Origin: Dyella tabacisoli
Lineage (GTDB): Bacteria > Pseudomonadota > Gammaproteobacteria > Xanthomonadales > Rhodanobacteraceae
Assembly (NCBI RefSeq): GCF_003350925.1
Contig: NZ_KZ857179.1
Location: 196,848 to 260,847, forward strand
Direction: 5' to 3'
Length of the DNA: 64,000 nt
A program made the position numbers and the translations under genes. Positions 44,490-53,641 of this stretch are shown piece by piece (position 1 is the stretch's first letter; every line of letters starts with the position of its first letter). Under the pieces are notes generated by a model. It searched no databases, had not been told where the DNA came from, and saw only the letters and a list, made by a program, of their open reading frames with translations.

Positions 44490-45575
44490 TTACTGATAGG
44501 TGAGATTGAATGTGGCCGTGGCCTTGACCCGACCGCTACCCACCGGCGAAGCCGTGCGGTAGTACTGGGCAAAGTAGGGAATCGACAGCGTTCCGTTAGG
44601 TGTGGCGCCATGGGGCTGCGCGCTATTGAAGGTGACCGGAGCGTTGCTGCCATTGAGCAATTGCACCCCGACATGGGCGGCAAAGCCGGCGCCGATGGTC
44701 GGCGCAATGACGCCGACGGCCGTACCGGGTTTGGCGGTAGTCATCGTGATCGATACCTTCGAGCCGGACTGACAAGTCAGATTGACCTTGAATGGGGTTT
44801 TCCCGGTCGTTGCACCGACACTGGCGAACGCGCTGGTGCTGACTTGCGGCAAGACGACGCTGAGGTTCTGCGAATCCATGTTCACGCTGCAGGCGACCAG
44901 GCTGACCTTGCTGCCGGCACCGAGATTGAGATTGGCAATGGCACCTGAGCTGGCGCTGATGCCGTAGATGTACCAATAGAACTGCATCAGGCGAATCGAT
45001 CTCACGGTGCCGGCGGTGACCGGCCCGGTCTTCACCCATTGCGCGGTGAATGTCTCGCTGATCGAGTTGGCGGGGTAGGTAACCGCGCCTGCCTCGAAGC
45101 CAGGCGTGTTGCCGGGGCCGCAGCGAATGCATGCGTTATCCGATGCCTGGATCGGGTTGGCGGTCAGTTTCAGGGCGATGCCCGGTACGTTGGTGGCATA
45201 AACGATGCCGCCGCCGCTGACCGGGTCAGAGGCATCGCGGGGCGCCAGATTACCTGCCTGGATAGTGGCGGTCTGACCGAAGGTGCTGCCGTCGTAGGGC
45301 AGCCCGGTGCAGGTGAAGGTCATCGTGACGGACACCGGCGTACCAAGCAGAGCGCCCACTGGCGTGCTGGGCGCGACAGTGACGCTCGGCAGGCTGAGCG
45401 TGCTGGTCGCGGCATGGCAATGGACGGCCAGAGCCTTGCTCGGCATCCAGCCGAGGCAGACTAGGGCAAGCAGTAGCCACATCATCCGAGGGGTGCCGCG
45501 TGCGCCGATTTTGCCGCACTTGTGGTTCAGGCCGTCGCTCTTGCCCGGCCCCATCGTGTTCGTTCTGACGTACAT
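44490..45575 (-). CDS. Fimbrial tip adhesin-like protein, second of a tandem pair
   Basis: 361 residues, signal peptide near MMWLLLALVCLGWMPSKALA|VHC. The N-terminal half (about 50-215) is an adhesin-like domain with Cys pairs; the C-terminal half is a pilin domain (SVNMDSQNLSVVLPQVSTSAF, TPFKVNLTCQSGSKVSITM, YFAQYYRTA ... ATATFNLTYQ). It shares the two-domain plan and several blocks with the upstream gene (45586-46587), so the two arose by duplication. Last gene of the fimbrial operon. An alternative start is ATG 45485. Confidence 0.78.
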   Translation of the reverse strand: MYVRTNTMGPGKSDGLNHKCGKIGARGTPRMMWLLLALVCLGWMPSKALAVHCHAATSTLSLPSVTVAPSTPVGALLGTPVSVTMTFTCTGLPYDGSTFGQTATIQAGNLAPRDASDPVSGGGIVYATNVPGIALKLTANPIQASDNACIRCGPGNTPGFEAGAVTYPANSISETFTAQWVKTGPVTAGTVRSIRLMQFYWYIYGISASSGAIANLNLGAGSKVSLVACSVNMDSQNLSVVLPQVSTSAFASVGATTGKTPFKVNLTCQSGSKVSITMTTAKPGTAVGVIAPTIGAGFAAHVGVQLLNGSNAPVTFNSAQPHGATPNGTLSIPYFAQYYRTASPVGSGRVKATATFNLTYQ

Positions 45576-45585
45576 ACTCGGATAG

Positions 45586-46587
45586 CTACTGATACGACAT
45601 CGTGAAAGTAGCCGTAGCTGTGACTGTACCGGCCGTCACCGGGCTGGCGGTCTGGTAGTAGCGGGCGTAATACGGAATGGTCAATGTGCCGCTCGGTGTC
45701 GCGCCGACGGTGGTCGTAGTGCCGAACGATACCGCGGTAAAGTTTTTGTCGATCAACTGCACGCCGATGTTTTTGGCCCGCCCGGCGCCGGTGGTCGGCG
45801 CGATCACACCGGGCGAGCCGGCGAAAGGGGCGGCGGTATCGAGCGTGATCGCCAACGTGGCGCCAGCCGAACAGGTCAGTGAAATCGCAAACGGAGTGCT
45901 GCCTGCGACAGCGCCAACGCCAGTAAATGCAGTGTTGGACAAGGTCGGCAAGGTCACGTTGATAGCGGTGGTATCGACCGAGCAGGCCGGGTCGAGGATG
46001 GTTACCGAGTTGGCCAGGGTGAAGGCTTCGGCCTTGAGATTGTTGTCGTACTGCCAATACGCCAAAGCGCCTGCGTTCAAGGTACTGCCACTGACGATCG
46101 GACCGGTCTTTATAAGCTGCAGCCCGGAGGTGACCGAGAGGTTGTAGCCACCGGCGGCGATCTGGCAGCAAGGGTAGGGCTGTAGAAACGTACTCGAATT
46201 GTTGTGGCTGATGCTGTAACTGAGACCGGGAATGCCGGTTGGAAATACAGTCACCGAGGTGGCCGGCGTGGCTCCCACGGCGTTCACCACACCGTAGTTC
46301 GAGGTGCCAGTGCAATTGATCTGCGAAGTCGTCGACGGGGCGACTTGCGGCGAGGTGTAAAGCACGGTGCCGACCGGTGCGTTGAACGCCACGGTAATGG
46401 TCGTGGGGGGAGAGAAATTCACCGGTGCCGTAGTGCCCACTGAGAAGCTGCAGGCCGCGCTGGCCAGCGCGGGGGCCAGCATCAGCACAAGCAGGATAAG
46501 CCATAGCGCCATGTGGCGATGGCGGCGTCCGAACGGCATGGTTGTCCGGGTGTCCGCACGAGCAAGTGCTGCAGCAGCCTGTTGCAT
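45586..46587 (-). CDS. Fimbrial tip adhesin-like protein, first of a tandem pair
   Basis: 333 residues; the start overlaps the usher stop (TGATG). Signal segment MALWLILLVLMLAPALASA|AC is preceded by a 25-residue basic n-region. The N-terminal domain (about 45-215) resembles a lectin-like adhesin with Cys pairs (INCTGTSNYG; YPCCQIAAGG); the C-terminal domain is pilin-like (ACSVDTTAINVTLPTLSNTAF ... TPFAISLTCSAGATLAITLD) and ends ATATFTMSYQ. The receptor is unknown. It is in an operon with the chaperone and usher. Confidence 0.8.
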   Translation of the reverse strand: MQQAAAALARADTRTTMPFGRRHRHMALWLILLVLMLAPALASAACSFSVGTTAPVNFSPPTTITVAFNAPVGTVLYTSPQVAPSTTSQINCTGTSNYGVVNAVGATPATSVTVFPTGIPGLSYSISHNNSSTFLQPYPCCQIAAGGYNLSVTSGLQLIKTGPIVSGSTLNAGALAYWQYDNNLKAEAFTLANSVTILDPACSVDTTAINVTLPTLSNTAFTGVGAVAGSTPFAISLTCSAGATLAITLDTAAPFAGSPGVIAPTTGAGRAKNIGVQLIDKNFTAVSFGTTTTVGATPSGTLTIPYYARYYQTASPVTAGTVTATATFTMSYQ

Positions 46588-49370
46588 CAGCCGCCACTCC
46601 CGGCCGGGGCGGAGACGGCGGTGCAGGTCGCTTCGATCTTCTCGTAGGCTTCGGTCTGCGTGCCTTTCTGTCGCGGCGTCAGTTGGTAGGAGAACGGGCA
46701 GGTCATCGCGGTGTCATCCTCGTTTTTCCATTGCACGTTGAGTTGCCCACTGTCTTTAACGCCACGCACCAGGATGCGGCCCGCCTGACCGACCACGCCC
46801 AGTGTCTGGCTTTGTTCGTCGACCACTTCGGCGCCGAACGGAACGACCTGGCCGTTCGCCTGGCGCACCCGCACGATCAGCGAGCGCCCGCTCGATGTCT
46901 TGAACTTCACCATCACCACCGAACCGGCATGCGGCGCGACCTGCGCGCTGGTGGCATCCAACTGGACGCTCAAAGGCAGGCCCTTGGGGTCGATCTGCAA
47001 AGTGTTGAGGTTGTACGGCGACAGATAAGGCACCAAGGCGTAGCCGAAGCGGTCAATGCGCACGCCGGCCGCATTGAGCACGCGCGCGCCATGAGCATCC
47101 GGCGCCACCACGATGGCGACGGTGTCGCCCATCGGTTGACCGAAGGTGATCCCGCCCGGATGCGCCACGATGCCGCCGGACACGCCGAACGAAGCCTGTG
47201 AATAGTTGCTGCCCTTGCCGTAGCTGGCATTGAGCTGGGCGAATGGGCTGCGATAGCCCGCATAAACGGTACCCGCGTTGCCGCTGCCGCTACCCTGGTT
47301 GTCATGCGAAGCGGTGGCGCCATAGCTGAACTGATTGTCGACACCGGCGCTGCCGTTCAACATCACCTGATTGAGCGTGCGGCCGTCACTATCGTGATTG
47401 ACGCTGGCGCCGAACATCGGTGCGTGCGCGCTATCGCCCAGTGGCAGGGTAAGGCTGGCGAAAAACTGACTGCTGTAACGGCCCAGCACATCGCGCACGC
47501 GGGTGGCCGAGACGCTGTAGCTCAGGCGACGGAAGGTATTGTTGTAGCCGAGCTGAAATTGCACGTCGGTGCCGTTGCGGTTCCAGTAATCGCGCGCCGA
47601 GGCAGTGGCATATACCGAGCCGCCGCGCTGGCCCAGGCGCTGGCTCAGGCTCAGGTCGAAGCGGCTGCGCTGGCGGTCGAGCTGCGCTGCGTAGGGCGTG
47701 AAATTGTTCGAGTTGGTGCCGAGCAAGGCCTGACGCTGTGCCGGCGTCAGCACGCCCGGTAGCTGCGTACCGTTTAGCGCACCGATGACACTGGGGTCGG
47801 TCGGGTCGATATAGCGATAGCCGCGTGCGTAATCGCGCGCAGCCAACGCATCGCGCAAACCCAGATAGCCGCTGGTCGAGTAGCGGTAGGTGGCTACGGT
47901 CAGCGAGGTATCGGTATCGGGCAGGATTTTGCTGTAGCTCAGTCGCACGCTCTGGCCGGTTTGCGTGGACTGGCCGGGAATCTCGGTGCGCGCCGCGGTA
48001 AGGTCCATCGCGAACGCGCCGTAACGGGTATTGAGTGCGCTGCCGATCTGCACCGCGCCATAGCCGGTGGAGGCCACCAGGCCGGCATAGCCGGTCAGCA
48101 GATTGTTGAAGCCGTGCTGCATGGTGGCCTGGGCCAGTGCCGGGTGCGAGCGCAGGCTGGAGTCGTGCAGTTGGCCGGCTACGATGGAGAAGCGACTGAC
48201 GTTCGGGCGCAGCAGTTGCGGCACCGATGCGTAAGGCACCGAGAAGGTATGCACGCGGCCGTCGGCTTCGGTGACACTGATATTGAGGTCGCCACCATAA
48301 CCGGTCGAATACAGGTCGTTGATGGTGAATGGGCCGGGCGACACCGTGGTCTCGTAAATCAGCACCCCGTTCTGGCGCACGGTGACCTTGGCATTGCTCT
48401 CGGCGACGCCGCGCACGGTCGGCGCATAGCCGCGCAGCGAGTCGGGCAGCATGCGATCGTCGGTCGCCAGTTGCACGCCGCGCACGCTGACGCTGTCGAA
48501 CAAATCGCCGCTGGTATAGGAGTCGCCCAGAGTCAGTTGCGCGCGCAGCGAAGCGATGTCGCGGCGCACATACGTGTCGATGTTTTGCCAGCGGTGATGC
48601 GCAGGGCTACCCGCTACACCCGACTGCCACAGCATCGAAGAATCGTGGCGCAGGTGCCAGGCGCCGATGTTCAGGCCGGCGTTCAAGCCTAGAAAAGAAG
48701 AGGTCTGGCTGATCCCGCCGCTGGTGCTGCGGTAGCTGTTGAAGTTGTAGTTGAGCAGCGCCGCCGGCACGCCCGAATCCCAGTACTCCGGGCTGACGTA
48801 GCCACGCGGCCGGTAGCCCATCCAGGCCTGCGGCACGCTTACGTCCAGGCGCAGGTTGGGTTGATCGAACGTCATGCTCGCGCTGGGAATGAGCTGGCCC
48901 AGCTCGACACAAGATGACGAATCGGCGAGCTGGGCTTTCTGTTCGGGCGAGAGCTTGTCCAGCGGCAGGCCCATTTGCTCGAACAGCGCTTTGGTAACAC
49001 AGGCGTTGGCGCTGGCGTCCGGCGTCGGTGCGGCGAAACGCACGTCGTTGCGGCCAACCCATACGTTGTTGAGATAGACATCAGTGCGATACACGCCGGG
49101 CAATACCGGATTGCTGCGTTCGAAGCGCGAGAGGTCGCCGGTGTTGCGTCCCGCGCCGGACAGCAGGCTGCGGTCGAAGCTGGCGTCCACTGCCGCCGAA
49201 GCATCCGCGCCGGAAGGCGCCGCGGCACCAGTGGCGGCTGCGGGTGCCGCAAGCGTCGCCGCCGGCCAGCCAGCGAGGACAACGGCGATGGCCACGCACA
49301 GCAAACCGTAACGGCACGCGGAGAACCCGCGTGCGCGTTGTTGACGGTTTGCTATGCGCTCGGCAATCAC
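46587..49370 (-). CDS. Outer-membrane fimbrial usher
   Basis: 927 residues. Signal segment near LLCVAIAVVLAGWPAATLA|AP, an N-terminal periplasmic domain (VLPGVYRTDVYLNNVWVGRNDVRFA), the 24-strand barrel with the plug (LPDSLRGYAPTVRGVAESNAKVTVRQNGVLIYETTVSPGPFTINDLY), and two C-terminal plug-binding domains (VLNAAGVRIDRFGYALVPYLSPYNLNTLQIDPKGLP; GSVVMVKFKTSSGRSLIVRVR). FimD/PapC family, full length. It starts in an ATGA overlap with the chaperone gene. Confidence 0.94.
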   Translation of the reverse strand: MIAERIANRQQRARGFSACRYGLLCVAIAVVLAGWPAATLAAPAAATGAAAPSGADASAAVDASFDRSLLSGAGRNTGDLSRFERSNPVLPGVYRTDVYLNNVWVGRNDVRFAAPTPDASANACVTKALFEQMGLPLDKLSPEQKAQLADSSSCVELGQLIPSASMTFDQPNLRLDVSVPQAWMGYRPRGYVSPEYWDSGVPAALLNYNFNSYRSTSGGISQTSSFLGLNAGLNIGAWHLRHDSSMLWQSGVAGSPAHHRWQNIDTYVRRDIASLRAQLTLGDSYTSGDLFDSVSVRGVQLATDDRMLPDSLRGYAPTVRGVAESNAKVTVRQNGVLIYETTVSPGPFTINDLYSTGYGGDLNISVTEADGRVHTFSVPYASVPQLLRPNVSRFSIVAGQLHDSSLRSHPALAQATMQHGFNNLLTGYAGLVASTGYGAVQIGSALNTRYGAFAMDLTAARTEIPGQSTQTGQSVRLSYSKILPDTDTSLTVATYRYSTSGYLGLRDALAARDYARGYRYIDPTDPSVIGALNGTQLPGVLTPAQRQALLGTNSNNFTPYAAQLDRQRSRFDLSLSQRLGQRGGSVYATASARDYWNRNGTDVQFQLGYNNTFRRLSYSVSATRVRDVLGRYSSQFFASLTLPLGDSAHAPMFGASVNHDSDGRTLNQVMLNGSAGVDNQFSYGATASHDNQGSGSGNAGTVYAGYRSPFAQLNASYGKGSNYSQASFGVSGGIVAHPGGITFGQPMGDTVAIVVAPDAHGARVLNAAGVRIDRFGYALVPYLSPYNLNTLQIDPKGLPLSVQLDATSAQVAPHAGSVVMVKFKTSSGRSLIVRVRQANGQVVPFGAEVVDEQSQTLGVVGQAGRILVRGVKDSGQLNVQWKNEDDTAMTCPFSYQLTPRQKGTQTEAYEKIEATCTAVSAPAGSGG

Positions 49371-50110
49371 GGCGCGATCGTGCTCGTGAAGGTGGCCGGG
49401 GCCCCGAAGTCGTTGAGTGCGGTGAAGCTCACCGGCGTGCCTGCCGCCGGCTTGTTCGCCAGCGCTTGTACCGGCAGGCGCAGGTCGGCCATCGGCGCAA
49501 CCATGCCGGTCTCGGCGGTCAGCGGTTTACCGGCGACGGTCAGCGACAGCTCGGTAAGCGTGATGTAGTACGGCGTCGGGTTATGTACTTCCAGCGCGAC
49601 GTTCTTGCCATCGGCCACGGCCTTCCAGGTTAGCTGGGCCGGTGCCTTCAAAGGATCGCCCGCGAGATTGGCGGGGCGGTAAAAAAGCTTCAGCCGCGAA
49701 CGCAGCGCGAGCTGTAGCAAGTTCTGGCTTTGTGCTTCGGCGCCCGTGGGTTTGGGCGGCACTTCCAGCACGTTGAGCCAAAACAGCGATTCGCGATCGG
49801 CCGGCAATTGCTCGTGGGTGTAGACAATGCGCAGGCTTTGCTCTTTCTTCGCGTCCATGCGGAACAGCGGCGGAGTAATCAGGAAGGGCACATCCACCGA
49901 CTCGGGCGTGGAGTGCGCATCGCCACGGTCGATCCAGGACTCGACCAGCACGGGCCGCTCGTTGTCGTTGGTGAGGCGCACGGTGACCTCGCCGTCCTTT
50001 GCGGGAAACACCACGCGGGTGCCGCCGATCAGCACATTCGCATGCACGCCGGCGGCGCACAGGCAACAAGCCAACAGGCCCACGCGCAGTGCGCAGACAA
50101 ACTTCCTCAT
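49367..50110 (-). CDS. Periplasmic fimbrial chaperone (PapD/FimC family)
   Basis: 247 residues, signal peptide MRKFVCALRVGLLACCLCAAGVHA|N. Two Ig-like domains with the conserved blocks IGGTRVVFPAKDGEVTVRLTND, VPFLITPPLFRMDAKKEQSLRIVYT, LPADRESLFWLNVLEVPP and RLKLFYRP. It caps subunits by donor-strand complementation and hands them to the usher. Order in the operon: major pilin, chaperone, usher, adhesin, adhesin. Confidence 0.93.
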   Translation of the reverse strand: MRKFVCALRVGLLACCLCAAGVHANVLIGGTRVVFPAKDGEVTVRLTNDNERPVLVESWIDRGDAHSTPESVDVPFLITPPLFRMDAKKEQSLRIVYTHEQLPADRESLFWLNVLEVPPKPTGAEAQSQNLLQLALRSRLKLFYRPANLAGDPLKAPAQLTWKAVADGKNVALEVHNPTPYYITLTELSLTVAGKPLTAETGMVAPMADLRLPVQALANKPAAGTPVSFTALNDFGAPATFTSTIAP

Positions 50111-50203
50111 CGGGGAAACCTCATTGCGATCGTGGTGCCGCCTTCATTGGCAGCGTTGCGCCGGAACCGCCATGAGCGGCTCCGGCGCGATGCGTCACGC
50201 GAC

Positions 50204-50743
50204 TTACTGGTACTGCATGGTGAACTGAACGCTGGTAGCTACGCTGCCGGCGCCAGCGGCGGCGGTGGCGTAGTACTGCGCGTAATAGTTCAGCGTGCCG
50301 GCGCCAGCGGTCAGCGTGCCTTGAGCGGAGTTCTGTGCCGTGCTGCCGTTGGCCAGATTGATTACCGACAAGTCATTGTTGAGGAGCTGCACTTCGACGC
50401 CGGTAGCGGTGCCGGTGGCATTCTTCAGGTTGCCGTCGGCCATGATGGTCGGGCCGGTTTCGAAGAACGTGGTGGCCTTGGTCAGGGCGCCGCAATTGCT
50501 CAAGGCAATGTTGAAAGCGGCACGGCCGGCGGTTACGCCGCTGGCGTACAGCGAGGTGGTCGACACGGTCGGCAGCGTCACTGCGATCGCGGCCGGGCTG
50601 TTCGCGCCATTGATCTTACAGGTGGAGGCCGTAACGGTACCGTTGATGGTGATCGTGCCGTCCACGGCGCTAGCCGTGCGCGGAGCGATCGCAACGATGC
50701 CGAGCCCGGCGAGCAGTACAGCGGAAAGAAGCGTTTTATTCAT
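50204..50743 (-). CDS. Major fimbrial subunit (type 1 pilin)
   Basis: 179 residues from ATG 50743, with AAGGAT eight bases upstream. Signal MNKTLLSAVLLAGLGIVAIAP ... ASA|VD. The mature pilin has GTITINGTVTASTCKI, a second Cys in ALSNCGALTKATTFFETG and the chaperone-binding end YYAQYYAT ... SVATSVQFTMQYQ. First gene of the fimbrial operon, 93 bases ahead of the chaperone. A CRP/Clp-type site lies about 180 bases upstream. Confidence 0.92.
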   Translation of the reverse strand: MNKTLLSAVLLAGLGIVAIAPRTASAVDGTITINGTVTASTCKINGANSPAAIAVTLPTVSTTSLYASGVTAGRAAFNIALSNCGALTKATTFFETGPTIMADGNLKNATGTATGVEVQLLNNDLSVINLANGSTAQNSAQGTLTAGAGTLNYYAQYYATAAAGAGSVATSVQFTMQYQ

Positions 50744-50925
50744 ACCCTGTGATCCTTTAGATAAAAACGTGATGTTGGTTAAGACGGATTCCGACGCATT
50801 CCTGGACAAAACAGCTTCGAGCTTCCCGATTGCGTCTACCTGGCTGCTGGGCAATCTCCCCCCGACGTGCGGTCGGCCGGCTTTCCAGATCGCTTGGGGG
50901 GCTATAAGCAGTAATCGGGCCAATA

Positions 50926-50941
50926 CGTGATGTCGATCACA
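50926..50941. promoter_or_regulatory. CRP/Clp-type binding site upstream of the fimbrial operon
   Basis: Read towards the operon: TGTGA, six bases, TCACG (plus strand CGTGA-TGTCGA-TCACA at 50926-50941), the same half sites as at 43975. The gap 50744-51193 otherwise holds the promoters of the two divergent units and no gene. In Xanthomonas, Clp binds such sites and responds to c-di-GMP; this link is inference. Confidence 0.6.
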
Positions 50942-51115
50942 AATTTGTCGGCAGTGAGTCCCTGGCACACTGCATTTTCTGGGCAAACCGCCGTTAACCA
51001 GGCGCCAATTTCTTAGCCCCGGTCCAAAAGTGACGGTCTGCGTCAGATTTTTGCCGTGAAGTCCCCGCAAAGCAAAGACTTTTCTTTGCATTTACCCCAT
51101 AAATGTAAAGGGTGC

Positions 51116-51169
51116 TTGACATGAGGTAAGCCCTGCCGCTAACGTACCGATGTCAAGCTTACTTGACAT
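51116..51169 (+). promoter_or_regulatory. Promoter and palindromic operator of the XRE/ABC operon
   Basis: TTGACA (51116-51121) with TAACGT (51140-51145) after 18 bases is a plausible promoter. The exact inverted repeat ATGTCAAG (51150-51157) / CTTGACAT (51162-51169) with spacer CTTA follows, and a further CTTGACAT spans 51115-51122 over the -35. Three operator half-sites around one promoter suggest control by the small XRE protein encoded in the operon. Confidence 0.6.
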
Positions 51170-51193
51170 TACTTAGGTAAAGCCGAGGCTTCC

Positions 51194-51832
51194 ATGCAAA
51201 AGACGTCTGCATCAGATCGTCCCCCTGCGTTGCGCAAGACCGAGTCGTCGTCGGTAGCCATCGCGGCCAACCAGCGCTCACCTTGGCGGCGATGGTTGCT
51301 GCTGTTGGCCTTCGTGCTGATGGGCGTTGGCGTGGTCTGTGTGGAGAGTGGCGGACGCATCGCAGGTATGGGCGCGCTTTGCGCGGCAGTGGGGATGTTT
51401 TTCTGGATTGGTTATGTAATGAATCCACGTGAGTATGTGCGCGCGGTCGATCGTCGCTACAAGCGCGAGTTCACCGCGGCGATGACGGCTTATGTACTCA
51501 TGATGCTCTTCGTCTGGCCGCTGGCAGCTCAGACACAGCTCTTATGGGTGAAAGCCTTGATCGCGCTGCTGCCGGTGGTGCCGATCGCTCTAGTCATTCG
51601 CGCGATGGTGCGTTTCGTTCTGGGCAGCGATGAATTGCAGCGGCGGCTGCATCTTGAAGCGCTGGCGCTGGCTACGGGCGTGATTGGTTTGCTCAGCATG
51701 GCGTTGGGTTTTCAGATCGCGGCCAAGGTCATCGCGCTGGATGGGACGATTCTGTTTTGGGTCTATCCGGGGCTGTGTGTCGTTTATGGCACGGCGCACT
51801 GCTGGGCCGAGCGGCGTTATCGCGCCGAATGA
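51194..51832 (+). CDS. Multi-span membrane protein of unknown function (XRE operon)
   Basis: 212 residues, with GAGG five bases before the ATG. A cytoplasmic N-terminal tail of about 35 residues is followed by about six predicted membrane spans (WLLLLAFVLMGVGVVCV, MGALCAAVGMFFWIGYVM, FTAAMTAYVLMMLFVWPLA, ALIALLPVVPIALVI, LALATGVIGLLSMALGFQ, ILFWVYPGLCVVYG). I do not recognise a named family, but similar small membrane proteins often precede a short XRE regulator. The XRE start is 10 bases after the stop. Confidence 0.78.
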   Translation: MQKTSASDRPPALRKTESSSVAIAANQRSPWRRWLLLLAFVLMGVGVVCVESGGRIAGMGALCAAVGMFFWIGYVMNPREYVRAVDRRYKREFTAAMTAYVLMMLFVWPLAAQTQLLWVKALIALLPVVPIALVIRAMVRFVLGSDELQRRLHLEALALATGVIGLLSMALGFQIAAKVIALDGTILFWVYPGLCVVYGTAHCWAERRYRAE

Positions 51833-51842
51833 CGACCAACCC

Positions 51843-52043
51843 ATGAACAACCGAGTCCGCGAATTGCGCAGCGACAAGGGCTGGTCGCAGGCCGATCTGG
51901 CCGAGCACCTCGACGTGTCGCGACAAACCATCAATGCCATCGAAACCGGCAAGTACGACCCCAGCCTGCCGCTGGCTTTCAAGATCGCGCGCCTGTTCGG
52001 GCAGCCGATCGAAACGATATTCGAACCTGGAGAGAACGAATGA
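51843..52043 (+). CDS. Small XRE-family (Cro/CI-type) regulator
   Basis: 66 residues, a single HTH_3 domain: VRELRSDKGWSQADLAEHLDVSRQTINAIETGKYDPSLPLAFKIARLFGQPIETIF. This short type commonly autoregulates operons that carry a membrane protein or ABC exporter. The inverted repeat upstream of the operon (51150-51169) is the likely site. Its stop overlaps the hydrolase start (ATGA). Confidence 0.9.
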   Translation: MNNRVRELRSDKGWSQADLAEHLDVSRQTINAIETGKYDPSLPLAFKIARLFGQPIETIFEPGENE

Positions 52044-53641
52044 CGATCAAGGGACGCACAGTGCGGCGCCTTGTCGCCTTGGCGATAGCGCTGGGCCTGC
52101 TCGGCTGGAACTATCAGCATAAACGCGGCCAGCAAACGACCGATGCTGAAACACCGGCCATCGCGCCAGCCGCGTCAACGGCTAAGCCCGTACAGGCCAA
52201 GCCAGCCACCTGGCAGCTCGGCCGGTTGACCTTGACGGCCTGCGAGTTGGCTCAGCCCAACAGCGGGCTTTCGACGGCCGCATGGTGCGCGCCGTTCGAT
52301 GTACCCGAGAACCGCGACGACCCCGGCAGCCGCAAAATCACCCTCAAGCTGGCGGTGATTCGCAGTAACGCGCAAGTGGCCAGCCGCGACATGCTGGTGC
52401 TGCTCGCCGGCGGGCCGGGGCAAGCGGCGACGGAATCCTGGTCGGGCGTTGCTGCCGCATTGCAACCTTTGCAAGCCCATCGCCATATCGTGCTGCTCGA
52501 TCAACGCGGCACCGGCAGCTCGCATCCACTCGATTGCAAGCCAGGCGCCGAGGCCGACACGGATGACGAAGAGGGCATCAGCGGCTTCAATCCCGGCAAG
52601 CTGCGCAACGAGGCGACTCGCTGCCTCAAGCAGCTCGAAGGCAAGGCCGATCCGCGCTACTACACCACCACCGTAGCCGTGCAAGATCTCGAAGACGTGC
52701 GCCAGGCACTCGGCACGCCCACGCTCGGCGCGCCGACGTTCAACCTGGTCGGCGTGTCCTACGGCACGCGAATGGCCCAGCAATATCTGCTGCGCCATCC
52801 CGATGCCGTGCGCAGCATGGTGCTCGATGGCGTGGTGCCCAATACCTTGGTGCTTGGCGAAGATTTCGCGCCAAACCTGGATGCCGCGTTGAAAGCGCAG
52901 TTCGCGCGTTGCGCCGCCGATGCGGTTTGCAAACAACGCTTCGGTGACCCCTACCAAACGCTGTATCAACTGCGCGATGCACTACGGGCGAATCCGCATG
53001 CGGTCAGTTTTCGCGATCCGCAAACCTATAAGACTGTGAAACGGCCGCTCGACGAATACTCACTGGCCAGCGTGGTACGCATGTTCGCCTATACGCCCCT
53101 CACCGCTGCCTTGTTGCCGCTGTCGATCGATGCCGCCGCCCATGGCGATGTCGGCCCGCTGCTGGGGCAGGCCAAACTGCTGTCGGGCGACTTGGCCGAC
53201 ACCATGAACGGCGGCATGCAGTCTTCGGTGATCTGCAGCGAAGACGCCGACTTGCTCACCCCACGCCCGCAAGACGCCCACAGCATTCTCGGCACACGCA
53301 TGATCGATACCTTGCAGGCCGTGTGTTCGGTATGGCCCAAAGGTACGCGCCCCGCCGATTTCCATCAGCCGTTGAAAACCGACAAACCGGTGTTGTTGTT
53401 ATCCGGCGAATACGATCCGGTGACACCACCGCGCAACGGTGACGAGGTGGCAAAAGGCCTGAGCAACGCCCGTCATCTGGTGCTTAAAGGGCAGGGACAC
53501 AACGTGATCGCCGCCGGTTGCGCACCCAAGCTGCTCAAGCGCTTTATCGAAGATCTCGCACCGGCCAAGCTCGATGCAAGCTGCCTGGATCGGCTGCAGG
53601 CAACACCGATCTTTGTCGACTTCAACGGAGCCACGCCATGA
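52040..53641 (+). CDS. Exported alpha/beta hydrolase with TAP-like C-terminus
   Basis: 533 residues. An N-terminal hydrophobic segment (VRRLVALAIALGLLGWNY) acts as signal or anchor. Alpha/beta hydrolase fold with oxyanion part LLAGGPGQAATESW, LLDQRGTGSSHPLDC, nucleophile elbow GVSYGTRMAQQYLL (Ser in GxSxG), Asp in LLSGEYDPVTPPRNG and His in KGQGHNV. The C-terminal TAP-like domain suggests a proline iminopeptidase- or tripeptidyl-type enzyme in the periplasm. It overlaps the ABC ATPase gene by four bases, so it is co-translated with an exporter. Confidence 0.85.
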   Translation: MTIKGRTVRRLVALAIALGLLGWNYQHKRGQQTTDAETPAIAPAASTAKPVQAKPATWQLGRLTLTACELAQPNSGLSTAAWCAPFDVPENRDDPGSRKITLKLAVIRSNAQVASRDMLVLLAGGPGQAATESWSGVAAALQPLQAHRHIVLLDQRGTGSSHPLDCKPGAEADTDDEEGISGFNPGKLRNEATRCLKQLEGKADPRYYTTTVAVQDLEDVRQALGTPTLGAPTFNLVGVSYGTRMAQQYLLRHPDAVRSMVLDGVVPNTLVLGEDFAPNLDAALKAQFARCAADAVCKQRFGDPYQTLYQLRDALRANPHAVSFRDPQTYKTVKRPLDEYSLASVVRMFAYTPLTAALLPLSIDAAAHGDVGPLLGQAKLLSGDLADTMNGGMQSSVICSEDADLLTPRPQDAHSILGTRMIDTLQAVCSVWPKGTRPADFHQPLKTDKPVLLLSGEYDPVTPPRNGDEVAKGLSNARHLVLKGQGHNVIAAGCAPKLLKRFIEDLAPAKLDASCLDRLQATPIFVDFNGATP

